A DNA stretch of 28,263 nucleotides from JASBSR01 sp963847575 (GCA_963847575.1 CAWKAL010000107.1:1-28263), one strand, 5' to 3'; positions 17,497-26,653 are shown, counted from the stretch's first letter. Notes: generated by a model from the letters alone, not told the origin. A program made the numbers and translations.

Positions 17497-18105
17497 TTAT
17501 AGTTCCTGGTGTTTTGAATTCTTTGGTTCTTTATTAAGGGCCATCGGCGCTGCCTTCGACCCCGGTTTTATAAAAAATGTATACGACAGTGTAAGCACAT
17601 CAACATTGTCCGGTAACTCCGGATCAACGATGAAAATTACCGGCATGTGTTTTTCTTCGCCTGCTTTCAATGTCTGTTCGGTAAAACAGAAACATTCTGT
17701 TTTTTGAAAGTAGGGGGCCGCGAGGCCCGGCGCTACACTCGGCACAGCCTGGCCGATAATTTCACTGTCTGTTTTATTCCTGGCGTAATAGCTTATCTTT
17801 GTCGGTTGCCCCGGGTTGACCTTCACAGATTTCACTTCGGGCTGAAATTCCCATGGCATGGTCTCATTGAGACTGGCCACAAATTCCACCGTGACTATTC
17901 TGCTGGTATCAACGTCCAGGTTAAGCGGTGTTGCTATCTGCTCGCCTGTTTTTCCATTGAGTCCCGTGATGTCGCAAAACACATCATAAATCGGAACCAG
18001 CGCGAAACCGAAACCAAACATCCCGATGACAATAAACATCAGGCGGGTGATGACTTTTTTATTATCATCCACCCCTTTGTTCGGCTTCGGCTCAGCTGAC
18101 ATCAT
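17497..18105 (-). CDS. ctaG: Cytochrome c oxidase assembly protein CtaG (Cox11)
   Basis: CtaG/Cox11 inserts copper into the CuB site of subunit I. The 202-residue protein has one N-terminal helix (about residues 20-40) with F-G-F-A-L-V-P-I-Y-D-V-F-C, and a periplasmic immunoglobulin-like domain with the Cu(I) motif C-F-C-F (Cys138, Cys140) preceded by Y-F-x-K-T-E. V-F-F-x-x-D-P-E and L-T-L-S-Y-T-F-F complete the signature. Two ATG codons are adjacent at the start; either may be used. It begins 15 bases after coxA, leaving no room for the small assembly protein gene found there in some relatives. Confidence 0.96.
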   Translation of the reverse strand: MMSAEPKPNKGVDDNKKVITRLMFIVIGMFGFGFALVPIYDVFCDITGLNGKTGEQIATPLNLDVDTSRIVTVEFVASLNETMPWEFQPEVKSVKVNPGQPTKISYYARNKTDSEIIGQAVPSVAPGLAAPYFQKTECFCFTEQTLKAGEEKHMPVIFIVDPELPDNVDVLTLSYTFFIKPGSKAAPMALNKEPKNSKHQEL

Positions 18106-18120
18106 TATTAATCCAGCGCT

Positions 18121-19719
18121 TTACTTCACCTGTGGCGGTGTAGTGAAGCTGTGGAAAGGCGCAGGTGATGGCAGGGTCCATTCCAGACCTTCAGCACCGT
18201 CCCAGACCTGGCTGGTCGCTTTAACTGTTGTTTTACCACGCGCTGTCTTGATCATGTTGTAGAGGAAAATCAGCTGCGAGAAGCCGAATACAAATGCGCC
18301 GACCGAGGCCATGGCATTGAATTCTGCAAACTGCAGGCTGTAATCCGGAATACGGCGTGGCATGCCGGCCAGACCAACGAAATGCATCGGGAAGAACAGC
18401 ACGTTGACTGAAATGGTAGAAATCCAGAAGTGCCATTTACCGAGCGTTTCGTCATACATGTTGCCGGTCCACTTCGGAATCCAGAAGTAAACACCGGCCA
18501 TGATGCCGAAGGCTGCACCGGTCACCAGTACGTAGTGGAAATGCGCAACCACGAAGTAGGTGTCGTGATACTGGAAGTCAGCAGGGGTCATCGCCAGCAT
18601 CAAACCGGTGAAACCACCGATGGTGAACAGGAAGATGAACGCAATCGCAAACAGCATAGGGGTTTCGAAAGTCATCGAACCTTTCCACATGGTGCTCACC
18701 CAGTTGAATACTTTCACACCGGTAGGTACAGCAATCAGCATGGTGGCGTACATGAAGAACAGTTCACCCGCAACCGGCATGCCGGTGGTGAACATATGAT
18801 GCGCCCAGACGATGAATGACAGGAATGCAATTGAAGCAGTTGCATACACCATCGAGCTGTAACCAAAGATTCTCTTGCGCGCAAAGGTCGGTACGATCTG
18901 GGAGATAATGCCGAACGAAGGCAGAATCATAATGTACACCTCGGGATGACCGAAGAACCAGAATATGTGCTGGAACATGACCGGGTCACCGCCGCCCGCA
19001 GCATTGAAGAAGCTGGTGCCGAAGTTACGGTCGGTCAGCATCATGGTGACGGCACCGGCAAGCACTGGCATAACCGCAATCAGCAGGTAAGCAGTGATGA
19101 ACCAGGTCCAGACGAAAATCGGCATTTTCATGTATGTCATGCCGGGGGCACGCATGTTCATGATGGTGGCAATAATATTAATCGCACCCATGATGGACGA
19201 AATACCCATCAGGTGAACCGAGAAAATGAAGTAGTCAGTACTGGCCGGGCCATACGTGGTCGACAGCGGCGCGTAGAACGTCCAGCCGAAGTTAGGCGCA
19301 GACCCCATACCCATCATGCTCATGACCAGGCTGGCAATCAATATACCGAACGCGCCTGGCAGCAACCAGAAGCTCCAGTTATTCATGCGTGGCAGGGCCA
19401 TGTCCGGCGCACCAATCATCATCGGTACCATCCAGTTTGCCAGGCCGACGAAGGCCGGCATGATGACACCGAAGACCATGATGAGACCGTGCAGGGTGGT
19501 CATCTGGTTGAAAAATTCCGGTTCTACAAACTGTAGACCAGGCTGGAACAGCTCGGCACGGATAACCAGCGCCATGGCGCCACCGATAAAGAACATGGTA
19601 AAGCTGAACCACAGGTACATGGTGCCGATGTCTTTATGGTTGGTACTGAATAACCAGCGGCCAATGCCGGTTGGCTTGTGATCATGATGATCGTGATGTT
19701 CTTCGATAACAGCGCTCAT
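18121..19719 (-). CDS. coxA: Cytochrome c oxidase subunit I (heme-copper oxidase, A1 type)
   Basis: The catalytic subunit reduces O2 at heme a3-CuB and pumps protons. The 532-residue protein has twelve helices and all ligands: His77 (T-T-L-H-G) and His395 for heme a, His393 for heme a3 (V-A-H-F-H-Y), and CuB ligands His258 (F-G-H-P-E-V-Y, cross-linked Tyr262), His307 and His308. Glu260 in this motif marks the A1 proton-channel type, with the D-channel entrance in A-P-D-M-A-L-P-R-M-N-N and the K-channel Lys336 in V-P-T-G-V-K. A His-rich tail at residues 8-14 (five His) precedes the first helix. AAAGGGG precedes the ATG. coxB lies 52 bases upstream. Confidence 0.98.
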   Translation of the reverse strand: MSAVIEEHHDHHDHKPTGIGRWLFSTNHKDIGTMYLWFSFTMFFIGGAMALVIRAELFQPGLQFVEPEFFNQMTTLHGLIMVFGVIMPAFVGLANWMVPMMIGAPDMALPRMNNWSFWLLPGAFGILIASLVMSMMGMGSAPNFGWTFYAPLSTTYGPASTDYFIFSVHLMGISSIMGAINIIATIMNMRAPGMTYMKMPIFVWTWFITAYLLIAVMPVLAGAVTMMLTDRNFGTSFFNAAGGGDPVMFQHIFWFFGHPEVYIMILPSFGIISQIVPTFARKRIFGYSSMVYATASIAFLSFIVWAHHMFTTGMPVAGELFFMYATMLIAVPTGVKVFNWVSTMWKGSMTFETPMLFAIAFIFLFTIGGFTGLMLAMTPADFQYHDTYFVVAHFHYVLVTGAAFGIMAGVYFWIPKWTGNMYDETLGKWHFWISTISVNVLFFPMHFVGLAGMPRRIPDYSLQFAEFNAMASVGAFVFGFSQLIFLYNMIKTARGKTTVKATSQVWDGAEGLEWTLPSPAPFHSFTTPPQVK

Positions 19720-19771
19720 AATTGCCCCTTTAAAACGTTATCTATAAATTTTAAAAATTAATTCGATGAGT

Positions 19772-20905
19772 TTAGCGTGCAGACTTGATGTCTGATGGCT
19801 GAACCATATCGCCCTTGTCATTGCCCCATGCGTTTCTTTCATAGGTAATGACAGCGGCGAGGTCGGCATCATTCAACTGTCCGCCAAACGCCTGCATGGC
19901 AGTACCTGACTTGCCATGCACGACGATATCAATATGTCCGGCAGTAGGGCCGGTCGCAATTGCACCGCCTATCAGGCCCGGGAACACATTCGGGATACCT
20001 TCACCGTTTGCCTGGTGACAGGCCGCGCAGTTTGTTGCATAGACTTTTTCACCCTGTGCCATCAGCTCGGCCATGGTCCAGGTCTTGCTGGCGCTGGCAG
20101 CGACTTCGGCGGCAGCCATTTTCTGGCCATCCACCCACGCAAGGTAATCTTCTTCAGACTTGGCTTCTACTACGATCGGCATAAAGCCGTGATTGGTGCC
20201 ACACAACTCGGCGCATTTACCGCGGTAAACACCCGGCTCGGGGACGCTGATCCAGCTTTCATTGATGTAACCGGGGATGGCATCTTTTTTCACGCCAAAG
20301 GCCGGCACCCACCAGGCATGGATGACATCGTTCGAAGTGAACAGCAGGCGTATTTTCTTGTTGGTTGGAATCACCAGCTTGTTATCAACATCGAGCAGAT
20401 AGTTCTCATCTTTTACGACATCAGGATTTGATGCCAGGCTCAATGCATCAGGCGTGGTGATATTACTGAAAAAGCTGACTTCCTTTGCATTTTCACCCAC
20501 GTTGTAGTCGTAGTGCCATTTCCACTGGTAACCGGTGACCTTGATCGACATGTCCGGATTGGAAACATCTTCCATCGCCAGCAGCACCTTGGTTGCAGGA
20601 ATCGCCATGGCAATCAAAATAATGAAGGGGACCGTCGTCCAGGCGATTTCTAATGTTGTGCTTTCGTGAAAATCGGCCGGAACTGCGCCCTTTGATTTAC
20701 GGTGGTAGATGATCGAGTAAATCATGGCGCCGAATACGACGATACCAATGACCACGCAGATCCACATTACCAGTTGATGAATTTCATAGGCGTCCTGACT
20801 AAAGGACGTAACACCGGGCTTCATGTTCAACTGGTAGCCAGCCCATGACTGGGCGCTGAAAAACAGTAGACTGATTAGTCCGGCAACACGGATAGCTGCA
20901 CTCAT
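19772..20905 (-). CDS. coxB: Cytochrome c oxidase subunit II with fused C-terminal cytochrome c domain
   Basis: This subunit receives electrons from cytochrome c through CuA. The 377-residue precursor has a signal peptide (cleavage after Ala22), two helices (about 44-66 and 90-110) and a cupredoxin domain with CuA ligands His196, Cys231, Glu233, Cys235, His239 and Met242. After a linker, residues from about 280 form a class I cytochrome c domain with C-A-A-C-H at 293-297, F-P-G-L near 308, and a methionine in T-A-M-Q-A-F as the likely axial ligand. The fusion makes this a caa3-like enzyme. AGGAG lies close upstream of ATG 20905. It is the first gene of the operon that runs to SCO1. Confidence 0.98.
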   Translation of the reverse strand: MSAAIRVAGLISLLFFSAQSWAGYQLNMKPGVTSFSQDAYEIHQLVMWICVVIGIVVFGAMIYSIIYHRKSKGAVPADFHESTTLEIAWTTVPFIILIAMAIPATKVLLAMEDVSNPDMSIKVTGYQWKWHYDYNVGENAKEVSFFSNITTPDALSLASNPDVVKDENYLLDVDNKLVIPTNKKIRLLFTSNDVIHAWWVPAFGVKKDAIPGYINESWISVPEPGVYRGKCAELCGTNHGFMPIVVEAKSEEDYLAWVDGQKMAAAEVAASASKTWTMAELMAQGEKVYATNCAACHQANGEGIPNVFPGLIGGAIATGPTAGHIDIVVHGKSGTAMQAFGGQLNDADLAAVITYERNAWGNDKGDMVQPSDIKSAR

Positions 20906-21017
20906 TCTGACTCCTGAGACGATTTTATAGTTTTTGAATTCTTATATATTGTTGCGATGAATTTAGGGCCATATACGGGCGCAAACACGCCATGCTCACC
21001 ACAAAGCAACCGCGCGT

Positions 21018-21046
21018 ATCCTACTTATAATGAATGGTCATGACAA
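21018..21046 (-). promoter_or_regulatory. Probable sigma-70 promoter of the cox operon
   Basis: Read on the - strand, TTGTCA (21046-21041) and TAGGAT (21023-21018) are separated by 17 bases. The -35 box matches 5 of 6 and the -10 box 4 of 6 consensus positions. Transcription would start near 21011, giving a leader of about 105 bases before coxB. Confidence 0.45.
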
Positions 21047-21164
21047 GTAAATTTCTGCTGCTATATAAGGTTTTTCTAATGTTTATATGGGTTTACGGTA
21101 GCTGCGTGCAGGGCGTTTATTAAAAAAGCGGGCAGTCTTCGCCAGATCAGGTAAATAGCCGGAT

Positions 21165-21214
21165 TTATTTTTAAAAATAATACGCCCTGGCGCAGCAGCT
21201 CAGTACTTCAGGGC
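21165..21214 (-). terminator. Possible terminator of lysR
   Basis: On the - strand GCCCTG (21214-21209) can pair with CAGGGC (21189-21184) across a 19-base loop and is followed by GTATTATTTTTA. It lies about 40 bases after the lysR stop. The stem is short and the loop long, so this is a weak call. Confidence 0.35.
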
Positions 21215-21250
21215 ATATTTATTTGAAGTTTTACAGACCGCAGACGAGGC

Positions 21251-22147
21251 TCAGTGACTGCGCAGGGTTTCAATAAAGGCCTCGGCCACCGGGTGATCGA
21301 GCATGCTGCGGTTGCGCGCGATCCACAGCGTGCGCATGATGCGAAATCCCTGCACCTTGACGTGAAACAGCTTACCCAGCGCGATATCTTCACTCACTGC
21401 AAAGCGCGGCAAAAAGCTCACATGCCTGCCACGCGACAATATCTCGACAATTGTTTCGGTCGAACCAATCTCCAGCACCACCTTTATATCGGCAATGCCG
21501 ATGCTGGTTAATGCCTGTGACAGGTGTTCGCGGCTGGATGAATGTTTCTCGCGCAGCACATAATCATATTGCTTGAGCGCATCAACCGGCAGCAGCTCAG
21601 TCCCTGCCAGCGGGTGGCTGCGACCGCACACCATGACAAGCTCATCGTCCAGCCATTTCTGTACCAGGATATCGGGGTGATCCGGTGCATTCTCCAGCAG
21701 CGCCAGGTCGGTGAGGCCAGTGACCAGGCTGGTCAGGATGCGGCGGCTGTAGCCCATGCGGCTGTCGATTTTGTAATGTGGATAGCGCTCGGCGAACTGT
21801 AACAATAACTCGGGCAGCAGGTGCTCGCCGATAGTCGAAGTGACTTCCAGGCGCAGGCGCTGACCACCCAGCTTGATTTGTTCGAGATCTTCCAGCAGGC
21901 CGTTATGGCGCTCCATCACCTGGCTGGCGATGACGTAGACTTTTTCACCCGCGGGTGTCAGCCGCAGGCGCCCGCCGATTTTCTCCATTAGCGCGATTTC
22001 ATAGCAGCTCTCCAGCGCGCGCAGGCGCTTGGTGATCGCAGGCTGGCCGACATGCAGCGACCTGGCGGCCGGGTTTACACCGCCGAGTTCGACGACGGCG
22101 CGCAAAGTTGCGAGTGATTTCAGGTCAGGGAGCTTTTTATATTCCAT
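21251..22147 (-). CDS. LysR family transcriptional regulator
   Basis: The 298-residue protein has the LysR layout: an N-terminal winged helix-turn-helix (about residues 8-66, with L-R-A-V-V-E-L-G-G-V-N-P-A-A-R-S-L-H-V-G-Q-P-A-I-T as its core, given here as key residues) and a two-lobed periplasmic-binding-protein-like effector domain from about residue 95. The end of the domain shows S-R-G-R-H-V-S-F-L-P, a common effector-site region. It is divergent from sulP with 203 bases between, so it probably controls sulP and itself. The ligand is unknown; given the neighbour, an inorganic anion or a metabolite linked to its uptake is a reasonable guess. No clear Shine-Dalgarno precedes ATG 22147. Confidence 0.92.
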   Translation of the reverse strand: MEYKKLPDLKSLATLRAVVELGGVNPAARSLHVGQPAITKRLRALESCYEIALMEKIGGRLRLTPAGEKVYVIASQVMERHNGLLEDLEQIKLGGQRLRLEVTSTIGEHLLPELLLQFAERYPHYKIDSRMGYSRRILTSLVTGLTDLALLENAPDHPDILVQKWLDDELVMVCGRSHPLAGTELLPVDALKQYDYVLREKHSSSREHLSQALTSIGIADIKVVLEIGSTETIVEILSRGRHVSFLPRFAVSEDIALGKLFHVKVQGFRIMRTLWIARNRSMLDHPVAEAFIETLRSH

Positions 22148-22174
22148 ATGGGAATCTGTATGTACAATAATTCA

Positions 22175-22190
22175 TTAGTATTTATTCTAA
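22175..22190. promoter_or_regulatory. Possible LysR-type operator TTAG-N8-CTAA
   Basis: TTAG (22175-22178) and CTAA (22187-22190) form an interrupted dyad 28 bases upstream of the lysR start, a usual place for an autoregulatory LysR site. The match to the general T-N11-A rule is only approximate. Confidence 0.3.
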
Positions 22191-22210
22191 GATGCACAAT
22201 AATACGCCAC

Positions 22211-22226
22211 TACTTATTAATAAGTA
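22211..22226. promoter_or_regulatory. 16-bp perfect palindrome in the lysR-sulP intergenic region
   Basis: TACTTATTAATAAGTA is exactly its own reverse complement. It lies 63 bases upstream of lysR and 124 bases upstream of sulP, where an operator for divergent control is expected. Such a perfect AT-rich dyad is unlikely to act as a terminator, because no gene ends here. Confidence 0.5.
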
Positions 22227-22350
22227 ACGTTTTTCCCGGTAGCTCGTCAGCTTTTGTAGTTATTAATGACATTCTGAAGTGGCATATTAGTTAGAACACC
22301 GCCAATCGAGTACCCGCGACACGCAAAAAAATCATAAGAGTAAATTATAA

Positions 22351-24136
22351 GTGTTTGAAAATTATTGCCGAAGACTCGTTGGCGTTTTGCCGTATTGTCG
22401 CTGGAAACACCGCGTTAACAAGGCCACATTCAAGCTCGACCTGATGGCAGGATTTACCGGCGCGATTATCGCGCTGCCGCAGGGCGTGGCCTTTGCCACA
22501 ATAGCCGGCATGCCACCGGAATACGGCCTCTATGCCGGCATGATACCGGCCATTATTGCAGCGCTGTTCGGCTCCTCGTGGCACCTCGTATCCGGGCCCA
22601 CCACCGCCGCATCGATCGTGCTGTTTTCATCACTGAGCGCACTGGCAGAGCCGGGCACAGCAGCATATGTCTCGCTGGCGCTGACGCTGACCTTCATGGT
22701 GGGAGTGATCGAGCTCGCGCTTGGCATGGCCCGCCTGGGCACCCTGGTCAATTTCATTTCGCACTCGGTGATAGTTGGTTTTACTGCTGGCGCTGCAATA
22801 TTGATTGCCAGCAAACAGCTGAAAAGCTTTTTCGGCGTAGAGATTCCACGCGGCGGCCATCTACCCGAAATTCTGCAATCTTTCTGGGCACAAATCGCCG
22901 ATATCAATTATTACGTGACCACGGTGGCGATGGTGACGCTGCTGTCCGGTATCGCGATCAAACGCTGGAACAAACGCGCACCCTACATGATTATCGCGAT
23001 GATGCTCGGCAGCGTACTCGCGTTCGTGTTCAACCAGATCTGGGGCGTCGACGTTACCCAGATCCACAGTGTCGGCGCCTTGCCGCAGTCATTACCGCCG
23101 CTGTCGGCACCCGATTTCTCACTCGACACAATCAAGCACCTGGCGCCTGCAGTACTCGCCGTAACCCTGTTTGCGCTGACCGAAGCCGTGTCTATTGCGC
23201 GCTCGCTGGGTGCACGCAGCGGCCAGCTGATTGACGGTAACCAGGAATTTATCGGCCAGGGTTTATCCAATATCATCGGCAGTTTCTTTTCCGGCTATGT
23301 CGCCACGGGTTCGTTCAACCGCAGTGGTCTGAATTTCCAGGCGGGTGCAGTCACACCGCTGGCGGCTGTATTCGCCGGCCTGCTGTTAATGATCATCGTA
23401 TTACTGGTGGCGCCGCTGACCGAGTATCTGCCGAATGCAGCCATGGCCGGGATTTTGTTCCTCGTGGCCTGGGGGCTGATCGATTTTCGCGAAATCAAGC
23501 ATGTTATTTTTACCAGCAAATCAGAAACCGCGGTGCTTGGCGTTACATTTTTCGGCGCCTTGTTTCTCGAACTCGAATTTGCAATTTTCTCGGGCGTAAT
23601 GCTGTCACTGATTCTGTATCTCAATCGCGCTTCAAAACCCAGTCTCACCACGCTGGCACCGGATCCCGACGAAATCAGCCACAGCCTGGCGAATGTTGAT
23701 GAAAAAACCCTGAACCAGTGTCCGCAGTCACGCATCATACGCATCGATGGCTCGCTGTTTTTCGGCGCAGTGAACTATGTCGCCAATGCACTGCAACGCA
23801 CTACTGAAAAACGATCCGGAACAGAAACACATTCTGCTGATCTGCAACACCATCAGTTATATCGATCTTGCCGGTGCAGAGTTCCTGGTACAGGAAGCCA
23901 ACCGCATGCGCAAACTGGGCGGGCAACTTTATCTTTCAAATCTGCCAGCAGCCATGCAGAAATTTCTTGCCAGAGGCCATTTTGATGAAGAAATTGGCAA
24001 AGACTTTATTTTTGAAAGCAAGTCAGAAGCCATCCAGGCGATGTTCATCAACCTGAACCGGGATATCTGTCGCAGTTGTGATAAACGTATATTCAATGAA
24101 TGCGGCAGCGTTGCCTATGTCAAAGTTGCGGCTTAG
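22351..24136 (+). CDS. SulP family inorganic anion transporter with STAS domain, frameshifted
   Basis: SulP carriers move sulfate, bicarbonate or related anions. The membrane part (about residues 30-420) shows L-P-Q-G-V-A-F-A-T-I-A-G-M-P-P-E-Y-G-L-Y-A, G-P-T-T-A-A-S-I-V and N-I-I-G-S-F-F-S-G-Y-V-A-T-G-S-F-N-R-S. A cytoplasmic STAS domain follows, with I-S-Y-I-D-L-A-G-A-E near its phosphorylation-loop region. The frame breaks at about 23807. Removing one A from the A5 run at 23807-23811 joins T-T-E-N-D-P-E-Q-K-H-I-L-L-I and gives about 594 residues, a normal length. The tail carries C-R-S-C...N-E-C. The start is GTG 22351; homology begins soon after it. Substrate cannot be assigned. It is divergent from lysR and convergent with the MscS gene. 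Confidence 0.92.
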
Positions 24137-24187
24137 ATTACTACTCGTAAGCATCTTGTCGACGCAACTTCCATAAAAAATGAAGCC

Positions 24188-25084
24188 TTAGCCAGCAGGT
24201 TTTTTTTGTTCGGCGGGTTTGCGTACACGCGACATACGGTAAGGCAAAATAGTGGTTGGTGTCTCGCTGACTTCGGTGTTGATGCTGACCATCCAGTCGG
24301 CGTAGTCGGCATCAAGGCGTTTCAGGGTTTCCACGACTTCCTGCTTATAGCTGCTATCGATGGTCGCGCTCCGACCCGGCCAGATGCGAAACTTGACACG
24401 TACATAAACGCGTCCGACCGGTGTTGTTCTGGGCTGGCCGATATCCGGCGCAGCACGCAGAATACCGGGGAATTGCTCGACGAATCCCCGGGTAATTGCT
24501 TTTACTTTTTCCAGCATCTTTTGCGCCATGTCCTCATCAGCCGACAATGTAATGTCGGCATAACAACGAACATAACCGCGTGGGTAGATCGTCACATTGG
24601 CAAGGGTGCGATTCGGAATAAACACCTGTGCACCCAACGGACTGAGCAGCGCAGTAAAACGCATGCCTACACTTTGTATAATGCCTGTCTGACCGGATAT
24701 TTCCACCAGGTCACCCACCTGGAACAGGTCGGTAAAAATGACTGTCAGGCCGGTGACCACATCCTGCACCAGCCCCTGTGAACCAAAACCAATCGCCAGC
24801 CCCAGGATCGAGGCACTGGCGAGATACGCGGTGAGGGATACACCAAATTCATGCAACACCAGCCCAAGTGCACCGAAATACATTGAGAAAATAAGTATGC
24901 TTAGCAGCAGGCCGGCCAGGGTTCGCAGTTTTGTCCAGCGTTGTATCGCCTCGTTAGAGAGCAGGTGGTAGGTATAATGACGAAATACGCGGATAAAGAA
25001 ATGCGCAGCAATCGCGATCGTCAGAACAAGCGCAATGCGCTCGGCGGCGGCCAGGCCTTCAATTGAAAAACTATCGATAGTCAT
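24188..25084 (-). CDS. MscS family mechanosensitive channel
   Basis: The 298-residue protein has three helices (about 13-32, 54-78, 84-108). The pore-lining helix carries the Gly/Ala pattern S-A-S-I-L-G-L-A-I-G-F-G-S-Q-G-L-V-Q-D, then the beta domain D-L-F-Q-V-G-D-L-V-E-I-S-G, with V-x-x-V-G-M-R-F-T and I-P-N-R-T-L-A-N-V. Channels of this family open under membrane tension and release solutes on osmotic downshock. The length is like E. coli MscS. The Lys-rich end A-E-Q-K-K-P-A-G is not conserved. It is followed by the convergent end of sulP 51 bases away. Confidence 0.93.
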   Translation of the reverse strand: MTIDSFSIEGLAAAERIALVLTIAIAAHFFIRVFRHYTYHLLSNEAIQRWTKLRTLAGLLLSILIFSMYFGALGLVLHEFGVSLTAYLASASILGLAIGFGSQGLVQDVVTGLTVIFTDLFQVGDLVEISGQTGIIQSVGMRFTALLSPLGAQVFIPNRTLANVTIYPRGYVRCYADITLSADEDMAQKMLEKVKAITRGFVEQFPGILRAAPDIGQPRTTPVGRVYVRVKFRIWPGRSATIDSSYKQEVVETLKRLDADYADWMVSINTEVSETPTTILPYRMSRVRKPAEQKKPAG

Positions 25085-25162
25085 ATTGAAAATATGCTCT
25101 AACTTTTTGGGTTAACAAGAGTATCAAAATTATGCCGGTGTGCGTAATACCTGTATTGGTGG

Positions 25163-26653
25163 TTACAGGTAGGGTGAGAACAACCAGGCGACAGCATCAC
25201 GAATTCGTACCGGCAATCTGCGGCCATCAACACCTGCCAGGGATTCTTCGGTTGAGCTTATTTTAAGCTGTTCGAAGTGTTTGCCCATGCGGCTGACAAA
25301 ACCCTTATCAAAGACTTCAACTACCAGCTCAAAATTCAGCCGCAGACTTCTGGGATCGAGGTTAGCCGAGCCAATGTGTGCATAGTCGTCATCGATGATA
25401 AATAATTTACTGTGGGCAAACGGTGCCGGCTGGTAGTAAATATGCACACCAAACTGCAGCAGCTCCCACAACATGTTGCGCGTTGCCCAGTCGACCAGGC
25501 GCAGGTTAGATCTTAACGGCAGGATGACGTCAACCCTGACGCCGCGCAATGCCGCTGCCTGCAGCGCGCTGACCAGGGTAGCTGGCGGCAGGAAGTAGGG
25601 CGTCATAATCGCAACGCGATGGCGTGCAAGCGCGACTGCGCCAGTCATGATCATCGCGAGTTTTCCCAGGTCCTCATTGGGACCATCGGTAACAACCCGG
25701 CAAATAGCGCGCGCATCTACATCATCGTTACCCGGATACGCCACAGCAGGTTCAACGGTTTCGCCCCTGGCAAAATTCCAGTCCTCGTCAAACACCTGTT
25801 GCAACTGACTGACGATGGGCCCCGTCATTCGAAAATGTATATCTGCGGTTTCATTGCCAGGGTCACTCGGGTTACGCAGATGCCGGTCACCTATATTCAT
25901 GCCGCCGGTAAAACCCGTGTGACCATCAACCACCAGCAGTTTTCGATGGTTGCGCAAATTGATATGCACCGAGGGTGGCAAAATACGCGGCGGGATAAAG
26001 CGCGCAACTTTTACATGCTGTTTTTTTAACAAACGCCCCGCGCGTGGAAAACTGTACAGTTCACCAACACCATCGAGCAGAACACGAACCTCGACACCGC
26101 GTATTCGTGCTGCGGCGAGCGCATCAATAAATGCGCACCCACTGTGGTCAGTCGCAAAGATATAGGATGCCATGGAGATCGAATGTTTAGCCTGCGCAAT
26201 AGCCTGCAACATTTCGGCATAGGCACTGTCACCATCAAAAAATGGCTGACATGAATTTTTTTCTACCAGCGGTCGATGTGTCACCGCGGCAGATGAACGT
26301 GCCAGTGCGACTAGTTCCGGCCGCGTGTCGAATGCGGGCAATAAAATATCATCGCTGATGGAACTGAGATTGTCCGATCTTTCAGAACCAATCTTCAGGC
26401 GTTTGCGTGGTGCGCCTTTGAGATCATGCGCACTGGTACGCAGGCGATTTATCCCAAACAGGTAATACAGCAGAGGCCCGACTAATGGGTAAGCAATACA
26501 TACCGCAATCCAGCCCAGTGCTGCACGCGGATCGCGTTTGTACAACAATGCATGTCCTGCACTGCTTATAGCCAGCACGACGTGCACGCCGAGAAGAATC
26601 CAGCCGCTGTTATGGTCGATGATGGCTCCAATGCTTTGCAGCTGCGCTATCAA
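25163..26653 (-). CDS. Cardiolipin synthase (phospholipase D family)
   Basis: The enzyme joins two phosphatidylglycerol molecules to form cardiolipin in the inner membrane. The 496-residue protein has two N-terminal helices (about 15-35 and 45-67), then two phospholipase D catalytic motifs H-x-K-x4-D: His236/Lys238/Asp243 followed by G-G-M-N-I-G-D, and His414/Lys416/Asp421 followed by G-S-A-N-L-D-x-R-S. Both are complete. The best start in frame is TTG at 26653, without a close Shine-Dalgarno, so the exact start is uncertain. I cannot choose between the ClsA and ClsC groups with certainty; the two N-terminal helices favour a ClsA-like protein. Confidence 0.94.
   Translation of the reverse strand: MIAQLQSIGAIIDHNSGWILLGVHVVLAISSAGHALLYKRDPRAALGWIAVCIAYPLVGPLLYYLFGINRLRTSAHDLKGAPRKRLKIGSERSDNLSSISDDILLPAFDTRPELVALARSSAAVTHRPLVEKNSCQPFFDGDSAYAEMLQAIAQAKHSISMASYIFATDHSGCAFIDALAAARIRGVEVRVLLDGVGELYSFPRAGRLLKKQHVKVARFIPPRILPPSVHINLRNHRKLLVVDGHTGFTGGMNIGDRHLRNPSDPGNETADIHFRMTGPIVSQLQQVFDEDWNFARGETVEPAVAYPGNDDVDARAICRVVTDGPNEDLGKLAMIMTGAVALARHRVAIMTPYFLPPATLVSALQAAALRGVRVDVILPLRSNLRLVDWATRNMLWELLQFGVHIYYQPAPFAHSKLFIIDDDYAHIGSANLDPRSLRLNFELVVEVFDKGFVSRMGKHFEQLKISSTEESLAGVDGRRLPVRIRDAVAWLFSPYL

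Larger units (their letters stand above)
20906..21250. other. Intergenic region between coxB and lysR
   Basis: The genes coxB and lysR both run on the - strand, so this 345-base gap holds the end of the lysR transcript and the start of the cox operon. I see a likely cox promoter at 21018-21046 and a possible lysR terminator near 21165-21214. The octamer CAGGGCGT (21109-21116) is also repeated inversely as ACGCCCTG at 21182-21189. No gene is visible. Confidence 0.5.

Noticed and set aside
18430..18819. Open frames opposite coxA and coxB (for example 18946-19536, 19916-20431)
   Set aside because: They are shadows of strongly conserved oxidase genes, with His/Arg/Gly-rich translations and no domain.
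21109..21189. CAGGGCGT/ACGCCCTG inverted octamers as an operator or attachment site
   Set aside because: The arms are 65 bases apart, one arm overlaps the possible lysR terminator, and no integrase or other support is present.
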